Source of the DNA: Fomes fomentarius | Taxonomy: Eukaryota; Basidiomycota; Agaricomycetes; Polyporales; Polyporaceae | Length of the DNA stretch: 64,000 nucleotides | Assembly: GCA_022606135.1 (NCBI GenBank) | Contig: JABYQN010000011.1 | Coordinates: 1,736,001-1,800,000 of the forward strand | Direction: 5' to 3' | Shown here: in pieces, positions 12,472 to 23,360 of the stretch | Numbering within the stretch: position 1 is the stretch's first letter | How the letters are laid out: each line of letters opens with the position of its first letter | Notes under the pieces: generated by a model | What the model was told of the DNA's origin: nothing | Databases searched by the model: none | The model's input: only the letters and a program-made list of their open reading frames with translations | Program-made: the position numbers and the translations under genes

Positions 12472-14524
12472 ATGTCGGACGAGGAGATACAAGAGCTAGT
12501 GATGGTCATGGATCTGACGTGCGTATAGTACGGACAACTCGCCTTTGATCCTCACACATCTCACAACATAACGTATCTGTGCAGGCAAACGAGCAACTAC
12601 TGCGTTATCTCCGTTCTAGGTATGTTATATCTCCTTCCATGCAGATGTCCGCAAGAGACTCATGGCAATCGTAGCGCTTCTCGCATACGATCATCTCCTC
12701 ACATTTGCGGAAGAAGTGCACTTCATGTGGGGTCGCACGTTCTCCGGCGCAACAGTAGTGTTTGCGCTGAACAGATACACCACACTCATCGGCAAGATCA
12801 TTCTACCTGTTTGCACGCTTTACTGGCCTGGCCAGACGGACCAGGTGTGTGAATGTAACTTTTCTTCGTTGATGCTCCGCTAAGGCAGTAGTGTTAGACG
12901 TACGTCCGCATGTCCCATAGCCAACCGATGCGACAGTTCCCCTCAATTGTTATCTACAGATGCGCGGCCCCAGTGATCCTGGTGATGATCTTCACTGTCC
13001 TCGCATATTGGATCGCCGCAGGTGAGTCGCGCAGCACACCAGGTTATTTTGACTTCGTCAGCTCATGGCAGTCTCAGTATTCTCTGCTCTGCGCGTATAT
13101 GCCATCTGGGATAAGGACTGGCGGCCATTCCTACTGGTCTTCATCATCGCCATGGTAGTCCCCGTCACAAATATGGTGAAGACTCTGTCTCTGTACTCGT
13201 GCCTGTGCTCATTTATTCCGCCAGTACCATTACATCCGGTCCGTTCCATCAGCAGCCATGTTTCCATTCTATGGATGTGGCGAGGACGTCGAGCTGACCA
13301 ATGAGCAATTCCACAAACGTACGCCCCCCTTCGCGTCCCCGTCATACTCGCCTTCTGACGAAGACTCTGTATAGTCTCGCTGATCACACACACGTGCGCC
13401 ATCGGGACCGACTTACTCGTCGTGCTCCTCACTTGGATCAAAACCTTCGAAATCAAACGCGCTGCCGCAGGTCTCCACCTAAAGACCTCGCTGACTACCC
13501 TCCTGCTCCGGGACGGGACCCTGTACTTTGCGTGCGTCTACTTTCGAAACATCTCTCAGCGTTCCGGATCTCCGACTTACGGCGTACGTGCCCGTTTTAG
13601 CGTGCTCGTCGTCCTCAACATGATCCATATCATCATCGACCGCAGCAATGCCGTGAGTGTGCTTAGTCTCAATCTCCACCCTCGCTCCGCTGCGCTCCTC
13701 GGAGCTTGGATGTGCCAAATTCTGACTCCTGCCTCCGCGCCATACACATAGACGATCAACCCCATGGCGACCTTCATTGACGCGTGAGTCAGGCCTTTCT
13801 CCCTCTCCTACCCAGGCCTTTCCCACAATCACAGAGGTGCTGACCACCCTGCCCCGACCGGCGGACCGTGCACGCGCCCGTAATCGTTTCCGCGCGTGCC
13901 CACTCGTCGTCCTGCCAGTTTCACCGCGATTCTCATATCGCGCTTCATGCTCAACCTCCGCGAAATCGCACGCCCATCTGGGAAGGGCGGCGGAGACCGG
14001 CCCACGACCACCACGACCTTCCACCTCTCGCAGGTGACGACGCTCCAGATCGCTCACCCGGGATCGGTCGTCGGCGACCTTGGCGCGCCGCTTAACCACG
14101 GCCCGTTTTCAGGGTCGAGTTCGGGATCGGCCTCGCGCATGGGCTCGGGCTCGGGCCCGGGTATCGAGACAGGGTGGACGGGGATGACGGATGTGTTTAC
14201 AAATACCACGGGCACGGCGTATGACACCGAGCGGCAGGGCGACGCGACGTTGCAAAAGAATGGGCCGTTGTGGGCGGGGCTGCTTGACATTGACAATGAC
14301 AGCAGCGACACTGACAGCGAGGAGGGCGAAGCGGCGCACTCAGCTGAGATACACCCTGCTGGCGTCGAGTCCGAGGTCGATAGCGATGCGGATGCTGGGC
14401 GCACTCATCAGCATGTTGAGGAGGTACGCACGCCGGCTGGCTTGATATGCCTTTGTCTGATAAGTATTCACAGATACCTGCGGCGAGTATCATGGTTGGC
14501 ACAAGAGAAATGAGACAAGTGTAA
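12472..14524 (+). CDS. DUF6533 seven-helix membrane protein 1
   Basis: Exons: 12472..12518, 12585..12619, 12675..12844, 12937..13021, 13072..13175, 13225..13318, 13375..13531, 13601..13652, 13752..13783, 13919..14423, 14474..14524; 443 residues. The N-terminal DUF6533 signature is clear: SNYCVISVLALLAYDHLLTF, then EEVHFMWGR...FALNRYT. Later come FSALRVYAIW, LVVLLTWIKTF, LLLRDGTLYF and ILISRFMLNLRE, the usual run of hydrophobic helices and the conserved last-helix exit. A ~170-residue hydrophilic tail rich in Ser, Gly, Asp and Glu follows, ending in a short exon (IPAASIMVGTREMRQV). DUF6533 proteins are abundant in Agaricomycetes, GPCR-like in topology and without proven ligands. Exon 4 is the least certain (acceptor GACAG chosen for phase). 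Some exon lengths (35, 52, 32 nt) are identical to the two relatives at 36.6-40.5 kb. Confidence 0.85.
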
Positions 14525-15422
14525 GACTTACCAACACTTCAAAGTTTGTTTGTATACTTTGTATTTTTGTACTGTCGTTATTGCCTTGGCTTTCGTTCCA
14601 CCCTGAGTCCTCTGTAAAGTCGCATGTATGTGTACTATATATAATATTTAGTGTAATTGCTATACCTCCTTGTTGCCTTATGCAAGCTTGTCTCACGTGC
14701 GGCGACCCAGGACTGAGCGTGCGTGCCTATATCAGTGAGGAGTATATCCTAGCCAAGTCGACCTTGGAGTGCTTTTCGGTGGCTGTCCTCCTGCGCAGTG
14801 CATCAGACCACCGGGGAGACACGCGAGCACAATATAAACAACTCATTTCAAATTACCCTCCTCCTATGGACTCATTTAGAGATTTTGATCAGTCACGCAC
14901 GCTCGTATGTATGCGAAACCACTCACCGATGTGCAAGGTAGTGAGCCAACAGGCACAAGCAAGATGCAATTCGCCAAAACCCAGACGGGAGCCTATATGT
15001 ATAGCCGTTTGGACGCCAATCCAGCGGCAAAGCCGTTCGAGGTCTATGCTGGGAGTAAGATCATTGGAAAGCATCAACGTTGCTGAAGCTGTGAGAGTCG
15101 CGGCACCTCGTCGTTGCGATTGATATGCCTCGAACACAAGTTGCGAGTACCTGTTCAAATATCATTGCATCATTGCATAGTGCTTGACAGCATTGCCATA
15201 TGGTACAGCTGCGAACCATGGGAACTCGTTACGTGCATGACTGATTTTGGGGTTTACTTTCATGATTTCCATATCTAGGGCGGGTGAAGATAGTGTGCAT
15301 AACATAAGATACAATGGCCATCTAGCGATACAGGAGGAATTCTGGGTATTGGGGATACCACCATCAGTCGAAATAGAGCCGACAGAGAAGTAAGGGTCAT
15401 GCTCACCGATTGTCCACCATAC
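14525..15422. other. Intergenic between two convergent genes
   Basis: Holds the 3' flanks of the DUF6533 gene (+) and SNF8 (-). A 180-codon frame on + (14581-15123) has no motif and no plausible promoter context. Nothing else seen. Confidence 0.5.
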
Positions 15423-16178
15423 CTACTCGTCCCACTGCATAGCGGACGGCACCCAATATGATACTCCATACGTCTCATCCTGATCGTCCAACCAACACAA
15501 ACCGTCCCTGAGAAGCATGTTGCTCAAAGCCGCTCTCGCGCGGTCTTGGGTCCACCCTCTTCGGGACATCAACATCTGCTCGGAGACTCTGCCGCCATCC
15601 TCCTGTGCGACCGCGAGGACGACGGCCTGGTCCGCATCGAGCTCCTTCGGCACACTGCGCACCATCTTCTTCCCATCGCCGACATCGATGACCTCGTACC
15701 CGGCCGAGAGAGGTTTGAGAGTCCTGATGCTTCGCATGACATCGTCCTCGGTGATGACGTCCCCGCCGACCCCACGCAGCTTGCTCACGAGCCGTATGAG
15801 CTCGCTCATCTCGATCAGCCCTCCGTTCCGCTCGCGCGTGCTGACGCAGACATCCACGATCTGCACGCCGAGCTCGTACTGCCAGTCGCCGAGGTTCAGC
15901 ATCTCCGCCCACCATCCGCCCTTCCGCGGCCCTGCGAGCGGGTCGACGCCGATGGTGGTGCACATCTGTTGGAAGGCATGGCGGAAGGAGGGCTCTTGAC
16001 GGATGCGGTCACGGTGTGTAGACGCGTAATGTGCGAGTGCGCTGCGGAACTGGGCGAGCTGGGCGTGGAGGAGGTCGACTTGGGCTTGTGAGATCTCTGT
16101 CGAGAGCTCGGCGAAGGACCGTTTGGATTGTTGTTGGCGGTCAAAAGCAGCGATGCCTACACCTCCTAGTCTATGCAT
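15423..16178 (-). CDS. SNF8: ESCRT-II subunit SNF8/VPS22 (EAP30)
   Basis: Single uninterrupted frame of 251 residues, the usual length for the family. The start MHRLGGVGIAAF matches the MHRRGVGxxA start of animal SNF8. Diagnostic stretches in order: CTTIGVDPLAG, GWWAEMLNLGDWQYELGVQ, VCVSTRERNGGLIEM, then the two winged-helix repeats with RSIRTLKPLSAGYEV, SVPKELDADQAVVL and LLRDGLCWLDDQ. The protein is a core subunit of ESCRT-II, which sorts ubiquitinated cargo into multivesicular bodies at the endosome. It is divergently transcribed from the TBC GAP gene with 231 bp between the start codons. The absence of introns is unusual beside its intron-rich neighbours but the frame is clean. Confidence 0.95.
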   Translation of the reverse strand: MHRLGGVGIAAFDRQQQSKRSFAELSTEISQAQVDLLHAQLAQFRSALAHYASTHRDRIRQEPSFRHAFQQMCTTIGVDPLAGPRKGGWWAEMLNLGDWQYELGVQIVDVCVSTRERNGGLIEMSELIRLVSKLRGVGGDVITEDDVMRSIRTLKPLSAGYEVIDVGDGKKMVRSVPKELDADQAVVLAVAQEDGGRVSEQMLMSRRGWTQDRARAALSNMLLRDGLCWLDDQDETYGVSYWVPSAMQWDE

Positions 16179-16409
16179 GGAGAGTTATGAGAACGTGGTC
16201 AAGTCATGGGCAAGGGCAAGAGCGGAGTTGAGGCAACGGAACGCAGCTAGGGTCAGGGAGATAAGATAAGATCTGAGCTTAGGCCTCGGGATCGGAGCCA
16301 CCGCCAACGAGCCACCTTTCAGCACTCCTCCGCATTTCTCCTGCATGCCCTTCTTCTCAGCTTGACGCTTATTCCAACATCCTTTACATCTTCAACATAC
16401 CTTGCTGGC
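16179..16409. promoter_or_regulatory. Shared divergent promoter region, SNF8 and TBC GAP
   Basis: 231 bp between the ATG of SNF8 (minus, 16178) and the ATG of the Rab GAP (plus, 16410). It must hold both 5' UTRs and both core promoters. The right half is pyrimidine-rich on the + strand, as is common before fungal start codons. No TATA box is obvious. Confidence 0.6.
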
Positions 16410-18686
16410 ATGGATAATGACACCACCGAGAAACAAGGACTTCTCGATGGCGAGCCGAACGCAGTGGACAGTCTTGATTGGCAGGCGTACAGGCTCCTAA
16501 GCCTCCAGCCTCATGGTTTCGGAGTAGAGAGAGTCCACATATGGTGAGTCTAGTCTACCTGATATGCAAACTGCCTCAAACAATGCCAGGCCACGTCTCC
16601 TCCACGTGGACCCCGATGTCGTGAAGGACAGACGGGAATCTACAGACATCTTTGTGTGGTCCGAAGTCAGTCTCGACGAAATCTTGAGTGATGTAGAGGG
16701 GACTCCCGAAGGCGAACCCCACGAAGACGAACGACAGATAGAACTCGACACAGACCGGTCTTTCGTTCTGTACCCAGTAGGTGAAATACATCTTCCTTGC
16801 GCAAGATGAGCAACAACTGATCCCTACGGGCATCAGAGGGTGTGAAGAGCAGAGAGACACTGCAAGCAGCTCTTAATCGTCTCATTGTCTCTGTCTTCCG
16901 GCGCAGGCCTCGCTTGCACTACTTTCAGGTACGCCCTACCAATGCCACTCCCCGGCCAAGCTGTGAATGATCAACGCGTTCTCTGCAGGGATACCATGAC
17001 ATCGTCTCTGTGGTATTTTTGACCTTGCCAAAAGAACTGCACCTGCCGGTGGTAGAAAAGCTCAGTCTACATCGCGTGCGCGACTCCATGGGTACCAACC
17101 TTGACCCTGTCGTCGGTTTGCTGCGGTACGGTTCCTCTACACGTCCTACTACAGCCAAACTCATACGTGCCCATCCGGACAGCATCCTGCAGAGATTACT
17201 GCATCTCGCTGACCCGAACTTCGCTGCCATCCTTGACCGGTACGTCCTACTACCTCGTGCAAGGCCACCTGGTCTGACTGCGGAACAGCACGGCACCACT
17301 ACCATATTACGCTCTATCTAATCTACTAACCCTATTCTCCCATGATGTACCGACTCTCCCGCTCGTTCAGCACATCTTCGACTATTTGTTGTGCAGGCCT
17401 CCAATAGCCGTCGTCTATCTTGCAGCTGCAGTGAGTGTTCTATGAGGCGCGCTGCAAGTATACACAAGATGCTAACATCAAGGTAGTTCATCCTCACCCG
17501 ACGAGAAGAAGTTCAGATCCTCGAGGATGAGGGCGAAGAGGGGATGATGCATTCCCTGCTCACCGTCCTTCCGGACCTATACGAGGAGGGAGAAGAGCCT
17601 CCAGTTCCGGTCAAGTCGGAGGAATCATCTCCATCTCCATCAGCATCCGTGCATGGGACTAAGACAGAAGGAGCTGAACCTACAATACCACCACACGCAC
17701 CTTCTGCCGACGTCACGGACGTTCCGCGTGGAGCCGATGATGCGGAGGGAGATACACACGTTGCGGGCACCCCCGCGGACCCACAATCTGCTTCTACTCG
17801 GAGCGATGCTTCTGATATCTCCGTACACTCCACTCTACCTGCGAGCACATCCGAAGCTCTGCAGCTAGAAGCAGCGAATGAGCCTGACCCTGAGTTCGCA
17901 TCGTCTGCCGCGGTGGTGTCCGAAGCGACCTCCTCAGACCCCGTATCAGAGCCTGTCTTGGAAAGTCAAGCTCCATTGAAGGTGGAGGATGCATCAGACC
18001 CCCAGCTCCACAAGAGTGATCCGGATACACGCACCTCCTCTCCGGAGCCCTTGGACGTCGAACCCAAACACGACGCCGAATCTGAGCCCGAGCCCGAACC
18101 CGAGGCGCGCCCACACCGACCCCGAGTCACCGTCAGCTCGCTCCTCCAGGACGCAGACGACCTCTTCACGCTCTACCCGCCCACACATCCCCAGATCGCG
18201 CTCGCGAGCATCATGGGCCCGCAGAGCGTCGTGCTCACCTGGTCCGAGCGCGCAGCGGACCTGCCTGAAGACGACGAGGCCGAGCTCATGGTCACGCGCC
18301 CCGAGCTGGTCGTCTTGCCGCATGTCGAGCGCTCCGATTCCGATTCCGACGAGGGAGGGGCAGGTGGGCGCGGAGAGAAGGGCAGCAAGGGCAGGAGGCG
18401 GAGGGAGAGGGAGAAGGAGGAGAGGGAGAAGAGGCGGAGAAGACTGCGGAAGCCAAGGAGGCTCACGGATATCGTCGTGCAGAGGAAGACGATGGTCGCG
18501 GGCGCGATGATCGTGCTGGGTGTCGCCGTGGCGGTGTATGGCCTCAATGGTGGGCTGCCCGGGATGGGGAACGGACATCATCGGGGTGGGATTGGGAAGG
18601 AATGGAGGAAGGTCGGGAAGGTGCTTGGAGGGATCACGGGTGTGGGCGGGAAGTTGTTTGACGGGCTGCGACGCGGGCTTGAGTAG
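16410..18686 (+). CDS. TBC-domain Rab GTPase-activating protein, TBC1D20/Gyp8 type
   Basis: Exons: 16410..16543, 16590..16780, 16837..16928, 16989..17125, 17183..17239, 17289..17430, 17487..18686; 650 residues. The TBC domain fills roughly the first 270 residues. The arginine-finger motif IxxDxxR is IELDTDR (finger R101) and the glutamine-finger motif YxQ is YFQ (Q139) in LHYFQGYHDIVSV; VEKLSLHRVRDSMG and HIFDYLLCRPPIAVVYLAAA are typical of the TBC1D20/Gyp8 branch. A long acidic/proline disordered region follows, then a Lys/Arg/Glu-rich helix and one hydrophobic segment (about 588-605, AGAMIVLGVAVAVYG) that would anchor it to ER/Golgi membranes, as in TBC1D20. Known role: stimulates GTP hydrolysis by Rab1/Ypt1-type GTPases. 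A ~28-residue insert before the finger (about 63-90) could hide an unspliced intron. Both catalytic residues are present. Confidence 0.9.
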
Positions 18687-19146
18687 TTGGGTCTGTCAAG
18701 ACTTGCTTCATGCTATGTCTATGTCTATGGGTTCCCGCTTGTAACTACGTTCCGATTGCTCGTGCTCGTGAAGATTCGGATTGTTATTGCTATTGTATTT
18801 GCATTGCAGAGTAGTACAGATGGGCAGTTGGAGATGCGGAGATGTAGGTGAGAGAACGCGAGACGAGATGCGGATGGTATATACTACCAAATGAACGTCC
18901 CAAGGAGAAAGTGAGAGACATACAGAACAGCTGATGTACACGATTGGACTAACTACACAGGGACACAGAGAGGGAATAAATACAGCATGCGACTCGCAAC
19001 GATTGACTTGGCTTCTACGATATATGATACGACTGCACTAGGCAAACGGCAAGGGCAAAAGGCTAGAAAGAGAACATAAGAACTTCATGACGACGAACCT
19101 TGTACGAAATGAACCTTGACACTGCGCGCCCAGTCTTCACGACGCT
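18687..19146. other. Convergent 3' ends
   Basis: Spacer between the stop of the Rab GAP (+) and the stop of the DUF6699 gene (-), presumably both 3' UTRs. Nothing else seen. Confidence 0.55.
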
Positions 19147-20387
19147 TCACGACGCGCCCAGCTTGCGCGTCTTGATCTCCCAAAGCCCGTCCTTGCCTTT
19201 CTGGATGCCCTCCATGACGACCCGGCCGAGGAGGTAGTCGACCCTGCGTATCCCCTGGCACCTCTCCTCCTCCGAGCGACACCTGTGCGCCCAGGCCTCC
19301 GCGATCCGTTCGCGCGTCTCGCCCGACATCTCGACGTTGTAGTAGTCCGCATTGCCAATCTGCGTCATCATGCACATGTGAATCGCGCTGAAGAGCTCGT
19401 ACAGGGTCACCCCCGCCGGGTTCTGCGCCTCGACATCGATGTACCACGGGAGGTGCGCGTGGTAGAGGCGCATGTAGGGCAGTGGCGGCTCGCAGACGAA
19501 GCGCATGAGGTCCCAGTTGTTGAGCGGCCGGTCCTTCAGCGCGTGGAACTTGAGCGTGTTGGGCGATTGGCGGAGGTCGAGATACATCGGCGGCTTAGAT
19601 GCTGTGTACCGGATATATGGGTGCAACACGACCTTCTGGTTCTCTAGTAAGTGATGGCCCGAGTAGACCAGTTGAGTGAATGAGGCGCAGAATGATCGAA
19701 GCGAATAAGCGCACCTCCGCCTCCTCCGAACGACTTTGACCGCCCGCGCGTCCCCAGGAGACCGCTGAGGATGCTCGACCCAGACAAACTGAAGTCAGCC
19801 CTCCACTCCCGTGGAGGCCGTTTTTGTGCTTCCGCGGCGTTACCGCGAAGGGAAGTATTGCGGGAGAGCGAAAGCGAGCTGGCAGAAAGGGAGGTAGATG
19901 ACGGACTGGACGAGAGGGAGATGCTGCGAGAAAGAGGCGTGTGCGCACGGGGTGCAGGAAGGAAGCGACGGTCAGACTGAGCTGCGTCGTCCACGTCGCG
20001 ATCCTTCCATGGAGGGGTGTTGTCGGCACTGCCGCGGCCAGCGAGAGGACGGGGCCAGCCTTCGGAGCTGACGGGGAAGGAAGCGGGCATCATCGCTATG
20101 GCGGCGGGCACGGGTGCGCCGAGCATCGGGGTGGACATCGTGGACGAGGCCCACGACATGGACATGGGCGTGCCCTGCGAGCTGGGGGAGTCGTATCCGC
20201 CCCAGGACGAGGGCCCGATGCCCGGGAAGGCACCTGGCGCGGTGAACGAGTGCGGCTGTGCGCCGGGGTTGTACCAGGGGTCGGGTGGGCCGGGGAAGGG
20301 GTTGTGGCCGATGTTCATGGGGGCGGCGCCGCCGTCGAATCGCTGGGGGTCGACGAGGCCGGGCATATCACCGTAGAGATCGCCCAT
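19147..20387 (-). CDS. DUF6699-domain protein
   Basis: Exons (minus): 20387..19715 and 19643..19147, one 71-bp intron; 389 residues. The start is the second in-frame ATG (MGDLYGDMPG). Residues 1 to about 225 are low complexity: Pro/Gly-rich first, then a Ser-rich block (SISLSSSPSSTSLSASS) typical of phosphorylated disordered tails. The DUF6699 domain covers about 230-389: LHPYIRYT, YLDLRQSP, WDLMRFVCEPPLPYMRLYH, LPWYIDV, GVTLYELFSAIH and a closing DYLLGR...WEIKTRKLGAS. Known: DUF6699 proteins are common in Agaricomycetes and have no assigned function. No signal peptide or membrane segment. Divergent from the RidA-family gene. Confidence 0.85.
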
Positions 20388-20896
20388 AGGTGGCGGGAGA
20401 TGGACGAGGATAAAGACGGACAGCAACTGCAGCTATTTGGGAAACACGAGGCGCAACCCACCTGCTACCAGGCGCTCGCTCCCTGCACCGGTCCGACCAA
20501 CAGCTCATCGTATGCGGCCCCATCGTCGTCTCATCTGCCTCCGTCGTCGTCGCCGTCGTGTGCGGTAGCGGTAGTGGCTCGGCCGCGATCGGAGTGGTAC
20601 ATATAGCACAGGTGCCACTCACCTTGGTCCGGCAGCGTCAACTTCGACACACTCTTCGCTGCTTATGTACCATCACCATGCTGCAACCTCGAGCTGGGCG
20701 TTCTCTCTGCTCTGCTCCATCTTCCTGTTGTCTCTGCTGTCGAGGGCTGGCGACTTTGTCTGATGTAGTGGAAAGCCTAGGATGGATGGATGGGAGTACT
20801 GAGTCAAGCGAATGAGTTCCTGAGTCATCGTCCAAGCCATATTCGTCTGCGCGCACTGCCAGGGTCTTCTCTCTCCTGCTTCCTACTGCGCTGGTC
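20388..20896. promoter_or_regulatory. Divergent intergenic region, DUF6699 and RidA-family genes
   Basis: 509 bp carrying both promoters. Its right part (about 20664-20775, around CATGCTGCAACCTCGAGCTG) is repeated upstream of both decayed RidA-like copies at 21586 and 23361, so the duplications included promoter sequence. Confidence 0.55.
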
Positions 20897-21372
20897 ATGC
20901 AACGATACACCACAAACAACCCCTATGAGGCGCAATTCGGCTACTCGCGCGCCGTACGCAAAGGCCCTTTTATCTTCGTCTCGGGCACCACCTCTATCGA
21001 TCCTGTCTCCGGTCAGCTCCGCCATCCTGGTTCTGCCTACAACCAAGCTCGCGCTATCTTCGACGAAATCGTGCGGGTGGTGACGGCTCTTGGAGGACAG
21101 AAATCGGATGTCGTTCGCGTGCGTATGTTTGTTGCGGAGGACGGAGATACGGGGAGCGTTGGACTCGCGTTGAAGGAGGCGTTGGGGGACGTTGGGCCGG
21201 CGGCGACGATGATTGTGGGCGCACGATTTGTCTCTGCCGACATGTTGGTCGAAATCGAGGCGGACGCGGTCGTGCTGGTGAGTATCAATATCAGAGTGCT
21301 ATCCTGATGGGGAGAATATTGAATTGTCACAACAGTGAGCAAGCGTTATAGGTGCGAACCTGTTCGGGCTAG
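20897..21372 (+). CDS. RidA/YjgF-family protein lacking the catalytic arginine
   Basis: Exons: 20897..21277 and 21352..21372; 133 residues, the usual size for the family. MQRYTTNNPYEAQFGYSRAVR, FIFVSGTTSIDP, AYNQARAIFDEI, GGQKSDVVRVRMFV and VEIEADAVV give the complete chorismate-mutase-like fold that forms trimers. In true RidA, an arginine just before the last strands binds and deaminates enamine/imine intermediates; here that place reads GPAATMIVG, with Ala where Arg is expected. This puts it in a RidA-like subgroup for which imine deamination is not predicted; its substrate is unknown. The second exon adds only VRTCSG and is the least certain part; without splicing the frame would end nearby in an unrelated tail. 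It is the apparent intact relative of two decayed copies downstream. Confidence 0.85.
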
Positions 21373-21585
21373 CTAGTATTCGGTGAGTCTTGTTACTTCC
21401 TCTGCACAACCGCTCTTGTATGTTTATTGGAAGCTTAGAGCAGCTGTGTATGTGCACGCAAACAGATATTCAGTCCGTTCACATGGCTTCATTCAGCTAT
21501 GTTCGCTGTGTCGCGACCCACCAGACATGGCGTTCATCCATAAGATAACTTTGACTAATAACACTCTCTCCTCGCTACCCTTACT

Positions 21586-21900
21586 ATGATGCAGCTATGA
21601 TGCAACCTCGAGCTGACCGTCGCCTCTGGTCTGCTTCATATCTCCGTTCTGGCAGTTAACGATGTAGCTGGCATGGGTCGGGTCTTGCCAGACGGTCATC
21701 GTCCCAGACTTTGGCTTACCACAAACAACGCCTGCGAAACGCACTGTTACATTGTCTCAGGCCAGCTCCGCCACTTCGGTTGTGTGGATGTGTGTGCTCA
21801 TGTCCCCCCCGTTTACGGCGATCGGGTTGTATGTTTATACATCGCCGCTCTCAGGATGAATCATCTTTTCATGGCCAGCAAAAGAGACTATGCTCTCTGT
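21586..21900 (+). pseudogene. Decayed RidA-like copy 1
   Basis: Starts with the same upstream tract as the intact gene (ATGCAACCTCGAGCTG), followed by scattered coding remnants: a CACAAACAAC block matching the TTNNP codons and a CAGGCCAGCTCCGCCA block matching SGQLRH. Frame is lost and most of the 3' half is absent. No continuous RidA frame survives. Confidence 0.6.
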
Positions 21901-22278
21901 AGTATATCACCAGCTGACTGTGAGAGTAGTTATTGAGTCCCCAAGTGAGTAGCGGACAGCTTGAAATCCTTGAATCCTGACTCCATGACAAGAGTATTGT
22001 TCCTCGTCAACGTATCACGTGCAACCTGACCATCGACTTGAAGTTTGAATATTCGCGTCCCGCACCCATCCGCTACGCTACCACTGGCTGCGTTGTGCAA
22101 ACTCTATTCACATCCGCAAACACTGCTCGATGTCCGAATCTGTGAGTACTCTTACGTTAACGGCTGTATAGATTGTGGTGAAATATCTGATAGCCCCTAT
22201 CCTTTTTAGCGCTCTCGTAACAGCAATGTCCCTGCGCAACGGCGGCCTCAGGCGTTTTGCAGGGCCGATGAGTACTTA

Positions 22279-22921
22279 ATGGAACAGCTTCCACAGTGGA
22301 AGCCAATGTCCGAGGAGGAATTGAAAGATCAAATGCGCCTGTTGGGTGCCACCGATGAGACAATGCAAGAGCGCATCGACAATTTCAACAAGTGTGTCGA
22401 CAGCTTCGTCCAGAATTTTCACGGCGGTCCAGCTGTGAGGTTTATGGGAGTAAGTAACCATCCTGTGTCTGACACGTTGAAGTTGGGAGGTGCCTCATGA
22501 AGCTTCCTGTCTACAGATGAGACCTACCGAGCGCACCCAATACAGCTCGATCCCGATCCCCGAGTCTGACCTTGTCATCCGCTTCTGGGACGGCGGCATG
22601 TCACAGTACCACCAGTTTTGCCTCGACTTCTACGATGTCCGCCGCGGCGCGCACGTCCTTCTCCCTGCCGGCTGGACGCTCTGGCCCGCCGTTCACAACG
22701 TGCCCGGGACGTTCACCATGGGTGGCCCTTTGTTGTCGTGGGAGCGAGCGATGGGAGTCGACCCAGGGCCGTCGGGGGACGAGAAGTGGAGCGTTCCGGA
22801 GGGCGCGTACATTACCCTTGTGAGGGGTGACCGAGGTGGAGGCGGGAATCTGACGTTCATGGTACCTGTGCGACCGGCGCAGCGTCCGGCAGACGTGCTC
22901 GTGGCTCGTCCAGGGTTTTAA
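22279..22921 (+). CDS. Uncharacterised protein, 191 residues
   Basis: Exons: 22279..22449 and 22517..22921 (donor GTAAGT, acceptor TACAG, phase 0). I do not recognise the family. The N-terminal third is helical and charged (EEELKDQMRLLGATDETM); the rest looks like a compact beta-rich domain with many aromatics (LVIRFWDGGMSQYHQF, AGWTLWPAVHNVPGTF, LSWERAMG) and a conserved-looking end (GAYITLVRGDRGGGGNLTFMVP). No signal peptide, membrane helix or classical active-site motif. The balanced composition and clean splice argue for a real gene. It lies between the two decayed RidA-like copies, so it may have been carried in or bracketed by the duplications. An extra 5' exon cannot be excluded. Confidence 0.6.
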
Positions 22922-23360
22922 CCGCGTGGACTGTACTCGTCTCAGGACTCACGAGGCTCGAAGCGCGATGAGGTTGTACCCACGGAGGCGCACCCTTGAA
23001 GAGTCAGGAATGCCGGAGTTGCGGCTGATGTTCATGAGGCGATAGAAGAGACTGGGCATGTTCAACGATGACGTAGTGATTGCTCATACAAATGGCAAGT
23101 GGCAGCTACCTGGTTAACTGCACAATAGTAGTACGAGAAGACGTTGTACGAGGCCTGTACAAGGCGCTCGCTCTCCAAACCCGTCTGAACAGCCTAGGTC
23201 GTTAGGGATACGTCAGGCTATTACACTTATGTCGTCCGGTATGCATTTGCGAACCTAATGGTAGCCGTCGCAGCTGCGATGCGAAGCGGTGCGCGGTGCG
23301 GAGTGGTACCGCTCATCATCGGTTCATAGCTGGTAGCGCCGGGAACCGCACTCTTCTCGC

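Noticed and set aside
13479..14099. 206-codon minus-strand frame
   Set aside because: Antisense shadow of the DUF6533 gene 1 exons, which have family support on +.
17994..18581. 195-codon minus-strand frame
   Set aside because: Antisense of the GC-rich acidic tail of the Rab GAP gene.
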